Of a stretch of DNA of 64,000 bases, positions 55,778 to 64,000 are shown in pieces. The notes under the pieces were generated by a model. It was not told the DNA's origin and searched no databases. It worked only from the letters and a program-made list of their open reading frames with translations. Positions within the stretch are counted from its first letter, which is position 1. Each line of letters opens with the position of its first letter. A program made the translations under genes and the position numbers. The DNA comes from Capronia americana (lineage: Eukaryota > Ascomycota > Eurotiomycetes > Chaetothyriales > Herpotrichiellaceae): NCBI GenBank assembly GCA_016110215.1, contig JADWQD010000003.1:2728001-2792000 (forward strand), in the 5' to 3' direction.

Positions 55778-56471
55778 TCGATCATAACACACTTCGCAGA
55801 TATAGCCTCTGCTGGTAACAATTTGCTCCCAGTTTGCGCGACGGGGGGAGGAAATACTCCGTGTCTCCCGTTGGCATGCGGTTAACAACACGCATCGAAT
55901 ACCGTTCATTTTCATGTAATGCACGTCATATCAGGGGTTAGGGGTAGTTGACGTGGTACGTAGATAGTCGTTGGTTGGAGAGTGGCTGAAGCAGGATGTC
56001 TTTGAATCAAAGTAGTCCTTCAGAACGTTTATACGCGGGATAGATACTTGCAGGAGGATGAAGATGCTTTGGACTGATGCCCCGAGTTTCCTGGGAAATA
56101 TGCGTCAAAGTGTAAAGATCAACGTTCTCGATAGTATGAAAGATCCGCCGTGCTTGCTGTATCTCGATCGAGCTTGAATCGTTTGCAGCTCGTATGCCCA
56201 GTTCAGTCCATTGCGAGGTGACTCCGATATCGAGGTTGGTAGGCCGTTCCGGTCTCTGCTCACGCTCTGATACAATGGTCCATGCATCATTCCAAGCAGC
56301 CGCCGATTTGACCATATCTCAGTACCCATGTCGATCACTATGCTGGTTTGCGCGTCTGTCATATGATCCTGCCGGTGACAATCTAACAGCCCCTCCACTG
56401 TGACGATCGTCCTAGGGCGGTTGTCCGTAAGCCGTGGCCAAATAAAACTCTCCTAGTGTAATTCCTGGTTC
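55778..56471. other. Convergent gap, ZIP transporter / GST
   Basis: About 0.7 kb of 3' sequence from two convergent genes. No feature was recognised. Confidence 0.4.
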
Positions 56472-57425
56472 TCAAGACATCGCCTGGCCCATCTGAACAC
56501 CGCCAGGATTGTGTACTGCGTCCTCCTCGGGCAGTCGACCCCAGACGTCCCCTCCGAGTCCAAAACCTTCCTGAGCAACGACCTTCCTGGCATAGTGGAT
56601 TTCCACCATTGGCTTGACAGCGTCTTTGGCGCACCAACCATCCTCGCCCACGCCCCTGTATACGCCGTGATAAGAATTCTCGTCGCTCACCGTTCGCCGC
56701 ACACGATCATCCGCTTCTATGGCGTCGACCCACTGTCTCCACCGGGTACCGACCTCGGGTCGCGGAAAGTGCCTATAGTAGCTCAACACGCGAGACAGGC
56801 GGAGGATCCAAGGCGCAAAGACCACGTCGACAAACCCGATTTCGTTGCCGAGGAAGAATGGTCCAGTGGCGTGACTTGCGTTGACCAGAGCTGTGATGTT
56901 CTTCTGCAAGGTTGCGATGAGCATGCTGTGCTGCGCAGTTGTCGCCGCAGCGGCCATCTGCGCGTCGGCGCCACCATCGAGATGCATCCCGTCCATCCCC
57001 ATGGGCTGTTCACCGTTCGGCGAAGGCGGCGGAGTGAGCAACAAGCTATAGAAGCTCGGCAGGATCTTGCGGTTGATGTGATCTGTCCACAGCCGACAAT
57101 GCGCGCGGAGTTGTGGGTTGCCCAGTGGCAACAGAGGATGTCCCATGGCAAGATCTTCCAGGTATTCCAGCACAACGCCGCTTTCCCAGACACCCCAGTT
57201 GCCGTGTCTGATGGAAGGGATGTTCCCCTCGGGGTTCACCTCGAGCATTTCCGGGGGCCGGTAGGAGTCCACGTTTGCGGGCATGATCTCAACCATTTGA
57301 TAAGGGATGCCCTTAATTTCTAGAGCCATCCAGATCCGCTGCGCAAAGGGACAAAAGCTGTTTGCAAAGAACGTCATCTTTGTCGGTGCTGGGGCAGCAT
57401 GAGAGCGAACGGTGAAGTAGGCCAT
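56472..57425 (-). CDS. Omega-type glutathione S-transferase domain protein
   Basis: Frame of 317 residues starting MAYFTVRSHAAP. Seen: thioredoxin-like N-terminal domain with KMTFFANSFCPFAQRIWMALE, where Cys25 is the omega-type catalytic Cys, then VNPEGNIPSIRHG with the cis-Pro and WESGVVLEYLED for glutathione binding. The helical C-terminal domain includes PFFLGNEIGFVDVVFAPWILRL. A Gly/Met-rich insertion (about 140-160) interrupts the helical domain. It probably acts in deglutathionylation or dehydroascorbate-type chemistry in the cytosol. The frame stays open 28 codons upstream of the ATG, up to a strong splice acceptor at 57510, so it could be the second exon of the gene beginning at 59108; see findings. 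Confidence 0.83.
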   Translation of the reverse strand: MAYFTVRSHAAPAPTKMTFFANSFCPFAQRIWMALEIKGIPYQMVEIMPANVDSYRPPEMLEVNPEGNIPSIRHGNWGVWESGVVLEYLEDLAMGHPLLPLGNPQLRAHCRLWTDHINRKILPSFYSLLLTPPPSPNGEQPMGMDGMHLDGGADAQMAAAATTAQHSMLIATLQKNITALVNASHATGPFFLGNEIGFVDVVFAPWILRLSRVLSYYRHFPRPEVGTRWRQWVDAIEADDRVRRTVSDENSYHGVYRGVGEDGWCAKDAVKPMVEIHYARKVVAQEGFGLGGDVWGRLPEEDAVHNPGGVQMGQAMS

Positions 57426-57545
57426 TCCCGAAGCACGGAAAGTAGGTGATACCGACTCCTTGGCTGCTGTAACTTGATCGGCGGGATTCGCGTTTGCACT
57501 GGGAATTTTCTGTCACGAATGTTAGCTCAAATGGAGCCCGGAAAG

Positions 57546-59108
57546 TCAGAAGGCCGTCGTTCTGGCGGCGGCGAGGGCGGAAGTGGAACTCACACTCAAG
57601 CGCTTCTTCTCCTTTTCTTCCTTCAACAGCCATCTGTGCACGCTGTTTTTCTTGATCCGGTCGCTTTCTTCCAGCGAATGCTTGTGGTTCAGATCATAGC
57701 CCAGACTGGGGTCCAGAACAGATTGGTCGATGTCATCGTCGACGTCGCCGTTGGCATTGCTGTCTCGTTTATTGTTGTCCTTGACAGCACCTCCTCCTGG
57801 ATTGCCACGAACGCGTTGAATAGTGTACCACCGTTTGCCATCGGCACCAGGGTGACCTTGTGGCAATGGACGCGGAAGCTCCAGCAACCCGAAGTTCGGA
57901 TCGCTGGCATTGTTGTTTGAGGGAGCGACAGTGCCGACCAGACCGCCTCCAAGCGCACCCAGACCATGGCTGCCGTCTTCCATGACAATGGTGAGCGCGC
58001 TGTTGTCCGCAGTGCCGTAAGCACCTCCGGTCATGTCGTGCATGGCGCCGTTAGTGTTGAGGTCGGGGTCAGCACCATTGGCGTTCCCTTCCAAACCCAT
58101 CTTTCTCGCTTCTTCCGCGCTGAAGTACTCGGTAATCTTGATCTTGACATCACACAAGTCTCGCTCACGGGCAGTACGCTTGCGCTTCTTCTTGTTTGGG
58201 TCGTCGCTCTTGGGTGTACCGCTCGGGCGACCCTTCAGTCGGCAATCCCAGTAGTGACTAACGAAGGCCTTCCGCTTGTACTTCTGAGTGGAGCGGTGCG
58301 AGTAAACATTGTCGACATGGGGAAAGTAAGTGAGGAACTCTTCTTCGGAGAGGACGAGGGTGTCGTTGACGTTGAACAGTTTCTCCCGCCATGCATCAAG
58401 ATCTGGAGGGTGGGGAACCAGAGGGAAGGTATCGCTGAAGGGATTGGCCGCGACAGCAGGGTCCGTCTCAGCGCCGTCATTGTTGCCAGTGGGGGTGCCG
58501 TTGACTCCATCTGCTGCCGGGCTTGGTCTGTAGCGAGAGGCCCATGGGTCTGTTTGGACAATTCCTTGTGAGGTGGTGTAGACTTGAGACTGACTTGACT
58601 GTGACCGAGGGAGCGTAGGTGTGCCGTTTGGGAAAGCGGACGACGCGTTTCTGAAGATAAAGGCGCCCTGCTGTCCGGAAGGGGCGGAGTTGATCTGGTC
58701 TTGAACATCTTCCGTCTGTTGCTGGTTCACTTGCGCCTGCGCAGCTTGCACTTGGGGAGTAGAATTGGCTGTGGCCATACTGCCACTGCGGGAGGGTGTC
58801 TGCGATGACCTCGTCTGGACAGAGCGTGGCTGCTGTGGACTGCGCATCGCGGGACTGGCATTGGGATTGTTTGTGTTTCTCATCATGTTACTCTGTCTCC
58901 TGGTCTGCACGTTTGGGGAGCCGTTCGCGACGTTCGTGGGATAGGATTGATCGTGGTTGGCGTTGAGTGTCTCCGCCGGCGCATAACCTGCGTTTGCAGC
59001 ATCGTTGGACGCAGAGGAGCCGTCATGTTCATTAGCGAAGCCGTATTGCTGGACAGCTGCGGCGAACTGTTGAAGGCTGTGGGTGTTTGTAGCGTCCATT
59101 GCCTCCAT
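57546..59108 (-). CDS. Orphan fungal protein with basic, Cys-containing core (520 aa; may splice into GST)
   Basis: Intronless reading gives 520 residues. Residues 1-240 are low complexity, rich in Asn, Gln and Ser. The ordered core (about 240-340) starts DTFPLVPHPPDLDAWREKLFNV, contains YFPHVDNVYSHRSTQKYKRKAFVSHYWDC and the basic segment KKKRKRTARERDLCDVKIKITEYF, suggestive of a nuclear, possibly nucleic-acid-binding protein. A second block near 455-505 (KHSLEESDRIKKNSVHRWLLKEEKEKKR) is helical. I do not recognise the family. At 57593 a GTGAGT donor after KKRLS could splice to 57509, replacing the last 15 residues by the GST domain and giving an 850-residue protein. Gap to the GST start is only 120 bp on the same strand. 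Confidence 0.75.
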   Translation of the reverse strand: MEAMDATNTHSLQQFAAAVQQYGFANEHDGSSASNDAANAGYAPAETLNANHDQSYPTNVANGSPNVQTRRQSNMMRNTNNPNASPAMRSPQQPRSVQTRSSQTPSRSGSMATANSTPQVQAAQAQVNQQQTEDVQDQINSAPSGQQGAFIFRNASSAFPNGTPTLPRSQSSQSQVYTTSQGIVQTDPWASRYRPSPAADGVNGTPTGNNDGAETDPAVAANPFSDTFPLVPHPPDLDAWREKLFNVNDTLVLSEEEFLTYFPHVDNVYSHRSTQKYKRKAFVSHYWDCRLKGRPSGTPKSDDPNKKKRKRTARERDLCDVKIKITEYFSAEEARKMGLEGNANGADPDLNTNGAMHDMTGGAYGTADNSALTIVMEDGSHGLGALGGGLVGTVAPSNNNASDPNFGLLELPRPLPQGHPGADGKRWYTIQRVRGNPGGGAVKDNNKRDSNANGDVDDDIDQSVLDPSLGYDLNHKHSLEESDRIKKNSVHRWLLKEEKEKKRLSVSSTSALAAARTTAF

Positions 59109-59432
59109 TGCGCATGATCAACGGCGAGAAGAGGGAGGATGCTGCCGCTTTAGAGGGAGAGGGCGTCTTGACTCGAGGTGGTGGGACTCCGTGGCGAGCT
59201 TCACTAATCAACCGTGACTCCGCTTGGACCCCGGGAGCGCGTCGACTATCCCAGTGCTCAACAAGGAGATTCTCTTTAATGCTTAACAATAGCTAATCCA
59301 TTTTTAATCATGGCCAGCTTCCATTCCAAGTGATATTGGACCTCTGTTATTTGAGCAGTGCCAGCCATCATCCCCCTGTAGGTAAGATCGATATCCTCAT
59401 CCTCCATCGACTACAGAAGCTTGCCTCCTCAT
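59109..59432. promoter_or_regulatory. Promoter of orphan gene
   Basis: A 324-bp gap between tandem minus-strand genes. No element was identified. Confidence 0.35.
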
Positions 59433-60140
59433 TCAACCCATCTTCCTGTCCTTCCTCTTATCGTAAGCCTGCGTGTTCTTGAATGGCCACCCCGACGTTC
59501 GCTTGTCCGCGCCCGTCCTCTTCGATAGCCTCGCCGTCGTATCCCCAAAAATGACCGTCCACAGTCCCACACTTGTCATGATGCCATACCCGAGGGCGCC
59601 CAGCACAAACCCCGTCTGCTGGTGGTTGACATAACTCGTATAGCAATAGATGAAGCTCAGACCGTGGAAGAAAGTCGTCACCAGCAATATCGGCCGGGCA
59701 TATGGCGCCTTAGGGTCGTTGTCATCAAGGCTGACCGGCTCGCTTATACTCGATGTTAGGGGTATTGTGCCCGTGAAGAACAGGATGATCGATCCGACAG
59801 CCATCAAGGCAAACCCCAGTGACCGGCTCAAGTAGATTTCGACATCTGTGTTTCGGAGTCCGAGATTGTCAGACTCGTGTAAAGGGGAACAGCATCCTGA
59901 ATCAATAGACACAGGTGGACCGGGTGGGTACCTCGAGCGGTCTTACCTGAAGTTTGATGTCCTTCCTCTGACAGAGTCACAATAACGAGTTTGGGCAAAG
60001 CAACCAGTGGTACGGCTTGCAGTCCAAGCCAGATTGCTGACCCATAAGTGTATGTGTAGAAGACCTGGCCGGATCCCCGCGTTAGCTGATACCACACCGA
60101 CTAAGCCTTCATAGGCACTACGGTCATGACTCACGTCCAT
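59433..60140 (-). CDS. Predicted four-helix membrane protein, unknown function
   Basis: Proposed exons 60140-60135, 60064-59947 and 59896-59433 (introns 70 and 50 bp) give 195 residues. The second intron is well supported (GTAAGA donor, joins HQTS to GCCSPL in frame). The first is the weakest part: the starting exon would encode just Met-Asp before VFYTYTYGSAIWLGLQAVPLVALPKLVIV. An unseen upstream exon is possible. Helices: 1 in that segment, 2 at SLGFALMAVGSIILFFTGTI, 3 at RPILLVTTFFHGLSFIYCY, 4 at TGFVLGALGYGIMTSVGLWTVIFG. A basic C-terminal tail follows. The layout recalls small fungal integral membrane proteins without assigned function. Confidence 0.65.
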
Positions 60141-60692
60141 CTTGAACAATACAAGAATCTTTTCCAAATTGGCGCCGCGATGGCGGTATGGCAGACGAGG
60201 CTCACAAACATGTGGACGGTGAGGAAGGCCTTGCAACCACCTTGTCTGAGGCTGTAGTGTGACGTCACTGATGCTACGTGGATGTCGAGGCACAGAGCGC
60301 AGCACCGGGAAGAAAGACTCGATTGAGCATCCTGCAAATACTTGTAGCAATTGTCCTGGGTCGATTAGATGCTGGGTAGACATGCTGACAGCTGCAAAAC
60401 GCGACGGAAGTGCTTCAACAGCACATTTCGCTCCTAGACCAATGCATCCCTTCATCAACTGGGTAAACCCATCCCGTCGCCATGGCCATGCCCCTGATCT
60501 CCATTCCACAGCCCAGAGCATATCACTGGAGAGCATAACAAGGTCTGTCTTGACACGTACTGAACGACTTGGGTCGTGCACATATTTGCACCACAGGCAT
60601 TCTATCATAGACCTGCTGACTGTGGAGACGATTCGCTCATATCCCGGTTCGTAATCTTCCCGTACTCACTCGCGCAAGCTGACCGGTTCACT
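60141..60692. other. Intergenic between membrane protein and kinase
   Basis: About 0.55 kb with the kinase 3' end and the membrane-protein promoter or missing 5' exon. Frames here (KAFLTVHMFVSLVCHTAIAAP) are hydrophobic and could be coding for an extra N-terminal helix, but they do not join in phase. Confidence 0.35.
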
Positions 60693-62726
60693 TTACGAAT
60701 TCTGGAATGCAGTAAATGCTTTGTAAGTGTATCCGATGAATGGCAAGCTCATTTCAGCATCTTGTTCAGGCGAGATCTGCTTGGCATGTGCTCGGTGCAC
60801 CGCGCTGTTATCCTCTTGTGGAATCTCGTCGATCGGGAAGTAGCTGACATCAATATTGGACGATAGTTTCGGTTCGAAGGGGGCTCGAATCTTTCGCAAC
60901 TGGTCCCAGACCACACCACGGAAGAATGGGTGTTTCTTGATCTGTGATGCGCCATCGTGAGCTCCACCTTCTTTGCCCAGTCGATCGTTGGCGTCGCACA
61001 GGAAACTGCACCAGTTAGCACGGCTCTGGCCTGATAACGAGGCCCACTCACCTTCGGATCATGTCCTCGGCATCCCTGCCCAGAACCAACTCGTCTGGGA
61101 AATATAACGACTCGCGCCAGTTGACGATCTTGCGATAGGTGTCATGCGTGTCCTCGGCGCAGAAAGGCGGCCAGCCCACCAAGCACTCAAACATGATCGC
61201 TCCCACAGACCACCAATCACACAGATAGGTATAGCCCTGGCCGAGGAAAATTTCAGGGGCAATGTAATCTGGAGTTCCCACAGTCGAATAAGCCATATGA
61301 CGACGCGATTTCCTCCAAGTGTTCACCAGTCCTCGGTTGCTGACTGTCAGGTTGATCTGTTCGTTCAATGCCATCGAGTTGCGGTTTCCTGACTTGCTAT
61401 CAGTTCCGGCCTTAAGGAGCGCCTGGTAGTATGAGTTCTCGTGCTGTTTGCGACCGCCAGTCGAGAGGCCAAAATCGGTTAGCTTGATGTGTCCACCTCG
61501 GTCCAGGAGGATGTTGTCCGGTTTGATGTCACTAGACGGAGCGTTAGCAAGGACCTGTCAGAAACAACACGCGGCTCTTACCGGTGGAGGAAACCGAGTT
61601 TGTGCACTGCTTCAATGGCCATGACGATTTCAGCCATGTAGAACCGCGTAATGTCTTCTGAGAAGATCTCATACTTGATCAACATGGTCATCAAGTCACC
61701 GCCGGGTAAGAACTCCATCAGCATATAGAGGTAGGTGTTGTCCTGGAAGGAAGCATGCAGCTTGACAAGCCATGGGTTGTCTTTCGAATCAGCCAGAATA
61801 TCACGCTCTGCTCGGACGTGCGCCAATTGATCTTTCTTAAACATTTCCGACTTGATCAGAGACTTCAGCGCATAGATCTTGCCGTCAGTCTTGCGTTGTA
61901 CCAGTTTGACTTCTCCAAATGCTCCTTTCCCAATGACCTTGATGGTGGTAAAGTTAGAAGGGACCTCCCTTGTCCGGATGAACCGCAGGAAGCGTGCCTC
62001 TTTCTGCGCAAGGGTGTTCATCTCCTTCTGTTTTTCCAGGTCATTGATGCTCGGGTTCTTTAGTATCGCCTCCAGCTCTTTTGCGCGACTATTTCGGTCA
62101 CGTGCGCGTTCAATGTTCTCTTGGAAGAAGCTGTTGACCAACTGTTTAGCGGCGGTGCCTCGCTTTACCACGTTGTCTGAATATCTGCGTGGGTTTGGTT
62201 GCTCCTCCTCTTCTGGTTTCGGTGAGGGTCTGGGCATCGGTGGGGCGAGGTGGCCCTGATATGGGTTCTGTGCTTGTCTTGCTTCACCAGCGGTCCGAGG
62301 ACGCGGCATGGCAGGTGACGGAGTGCGGTTGACATTGCCACGCGGTGTAGCACCCAGGTCCTGGTTCGAGAATTGCTGGATCAGACCACTTGTTGCATCA
62401 GTATTGGGGTTTCCTCCGTAAGGTCTCGAGTTGGCTTGATACGCCGGTTGAGGAGATTGAAGGCTTGGCTGTCCTTGATAGGCATATTGCTGCTGATACT
62501 GAGCCTGCTGCGATTGAGGCGGAAATTGTTGATTCAGGAAGTAGCCCGTGTTGGCCGTAGGATTCGGCGATAGTGCGCCCCCGCCGTACTCGTGCTGCTG
62601 CGTGCCATAGATCGGCTGGGGGAAAGTAGAGGGCGTCGTGGGGTACATTCGAGCGTTGGCAGCGTCAAAGTTGTGTTGATTGTCAAACTGAAAGTTCAGT
62701 CGCAGGCGGTTATTGTCGTGGTCCAT
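60693..62726 (-). CDS. COT1: NDR/LATS-family serine/threonine kinase, COT1 orthologue
   Basis: Three exons (62726-61582, 61531-61052, 61005-60693; introns 50 and 46 bp) give 645 residues. Predicted AGC kinase controlling hyphal tip extension and branching, partnering with Mob2 and downstream of a Ste20-type kinase. Seen: a Gln/Pro-rich N-terminus; the MOB-binding helix [45 protein letters not shown] with ATP loop and ALKSL Lys; FLHRDIKPDN, split by intron 1; [10 protein letters not shown]; the NDR-specific basic insert before the activation loop ([22 protein letters not shown]); and an AGC extension ending FIGYTYKAF, the hydrophobic phosphorylation motif (Thr). Every kinase catalytic residue is present. 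Confidence 0.93.
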
Positions 62727-63938
62727 CGTGACTGTCGATGCAAGGGGTATCTCTGTCTCTCGGCGCGCTGCGCTGCGACGTCAACGATGGTCTTGGGCGT
62801 CGTTTCCGCAGCGACTGGGTCAGGAGGGTCGCAGTGAATCAAATTGTGTCTTTTTTACGCCGATAAGTGTGTAAAGTGACACCCTTGGTCGACAAGAGTC
62901 GGTGTACTGCCCCCACCTTTCTTTCACTTTAATTGTCACTGGCTGACCCAACACCTGTTGTCTCTGCGCAGGATTCGGTAGCGGGGACGGAAATGGAAGG
63001 GCAGAGCGGCCACGCGCTGTCAATATTGCTGCCTGCAGTATTGGAAGAGCCAGACGGTAAATCCCAGCAAGGAGGAAGGAGGTGTTTGGGAAACCGTGTG
63101 GAAAAATAGGGTGCAAGTACAGCGGATCGGTAGCAGTTTACAGTTTAGAATTAGGGGCAGATGCCCAACTGGAGCCGCTCACTAACGGCAAGCTTAAAGA
63201 AACTCCTTAACTTCGACTGGGGGGATTCTTTGCCGCCACGTCCCAATGGGTTGCAGTTTTGACCTCATCGCCAGGCACGTACACGCGATTGGTTCTCACC
63301 CTGCTACCCTGGGCTGACACAGATGGAAACACAATATACGCGAAGCATGCCATATGGCTGCTCGCGTGGTTACATCTCGCTTGCCCTCTTGTTCTACATT
63401 GCACGGCTTACCGGATGAGACAAAGACCCCATGGCTGGAAGGCGCACAGAGCACAAAACAGGAGTCGACGGATCATAGACACCCAGGAGGCCATGGAGTG
63501 GTTTAGGTACCCAGTGTCTCGGGTAGATGTCTTTCGGAACACCTACCCGCACATTCGTCCGACGGTAACTATCGCCTCGAGTTTAGGCTGTGTTGAAGCA
63601 AAGGAAGTCAGTTAGAACACAGTCAGAACACAAGGTGGGGTTTCCTCTTACGCTGGTTGTTTGACCATGTCGACTTGGATAATGGGTGGTCACGTGGCAG
63701 TATTAGGCCGGAAAAAGGGAGAGCTACTTACTCGTACACAGTATTTCGTACGACGAGGCGAGGGAGGGCACAAGACTGCGCTGAGAATGGAAAGTTTGCC
63801 GGAACCACTCACAGCCCGCCGTCGGACTGGCATATCCGATTGCTACTTTTTTCTGGTCGAACCCATCCGCAAGCACGCGCATTTATTCATCTCGACATCG
63901 AGCTGAGCCTGCAAAACAGCCCCTGCGCCCTCATCGCC
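62727..63938. other. Divergent intergenic, COT1 / right-edge gene
   Basis: About 1.2 kb. Holds both promoters and a TCACGTG box at about 63690. Unsupported short frames only. Confidence 0.4.
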
Positions 63939-64000
63939 ATGGCGGACAGTCAGACCCCTCCCAAGCGCGAAGGCCTACCGGAGGGAGTCAAATATGAGGC
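63939..64000 (+). CDS. Truncated 5' end of a gene cut by the window
   Basis: An ATG in good context (CGCC before it) opens MADSQTPPKREGLPEGVKYEA and runs off the right edge. Too short to identify. It is divergent from COT1. Confidence 0.5.
   Translation, partial: MADSQTPPKREGLPEGVKYE

Noticed and set aside
60131..60337. Hydrophobic frame as an N-terminal exon of the four-helix protein
   Set aside because: It does not join the next exon in phase at any good splice site, so it was left as a note.

Overview
This is a nuclear window from a filamentous ascomycete (Pezizomycotina). The evidence is short introns of about 45-90 bp with GTRNGT donors and CTRAC-type branch sites, three Zn2Cys6 regulators, a fungal complex I accessory subunit, a COT1-type NDR kinase and a GMC alcohol-oxidase homologue. 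The order is uncertain; a black-yeast-like Eurotiomycete or Dothideomycete would fit. Exon structures below were rebuilt by hand from splice sites, frame and remembered family alignments; no alignment was run.

Layout. (1) 0.3-9.3 kb looks accessory: a divergent sulfite pair (SSU1 exporter and molybdenum sulfite oxidase), an amidase whose catalytic Lys and cis-Ser positions are Met and Ala, a Zn2Cys6 regulator, and a proline racemase-superfamily enzyme with a Ser/Cys catalytic pair. (2) 9.9-19.9 kb mixes housekeeping genes (POP7, VPS29, TFIIF beta) with a second Zn2Cys6 regulator, a possible amidase relic and a PTR2-type peptide transporter. (3) 20.4-23.0 kb holds a GMC alcohol-oxidase-like gene with a 10-nt microexon, behind a 50-bp tandem repeat carrying two CACGTG boxes. 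(4) 24.6-32.7 kb is mainly housekeeping: a secretory-pathway glutaredoxin, an unknown fungal protein, CTP:phosphoethanolamine cytidylyltransferase, a complex I 21.3-kDa-type subunit and a D-2-hydroxyacid dehydrogenase. (5) 34.6-36.8 kb is a third Zn2Cys6 gene with a 530-bp intron inside the zinc cluster and a frame problem downstream; a 3.7-kb gene-poor stretch follows. (6) 40.6-48.9 kb has a U1-type zinc-finger protein (WBP4/FBP21-like), a PRELI lipid-transfer protein, a large alpha/beta hydrolase and a SUZ-domain protein. (7) 50.9-55.8 kb has metal-homeostasis genes: a tiny metallothionein-like gene and a ZIP transporter, separated by microsatellite-rich DNA. (8) 56.5-62.7 kb, all on the minus strand, has an omega-type GST (possibly spliced to the upstream orphan gene), a four-helix membrane protein and the COT1 kinase. 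A gene is cut by the right edge.

No rRNA, tRNA, CRISPR, transposon or phage signal could be supported. The most interesting points are the sulfite export/oxidation pair, the degenerate amidase next to a regulator, the possible orphan-GST fusion, the metallothionein-like microgene, the microexons in VPS29 and the GMC gene, and the broken frame in the third regulator.
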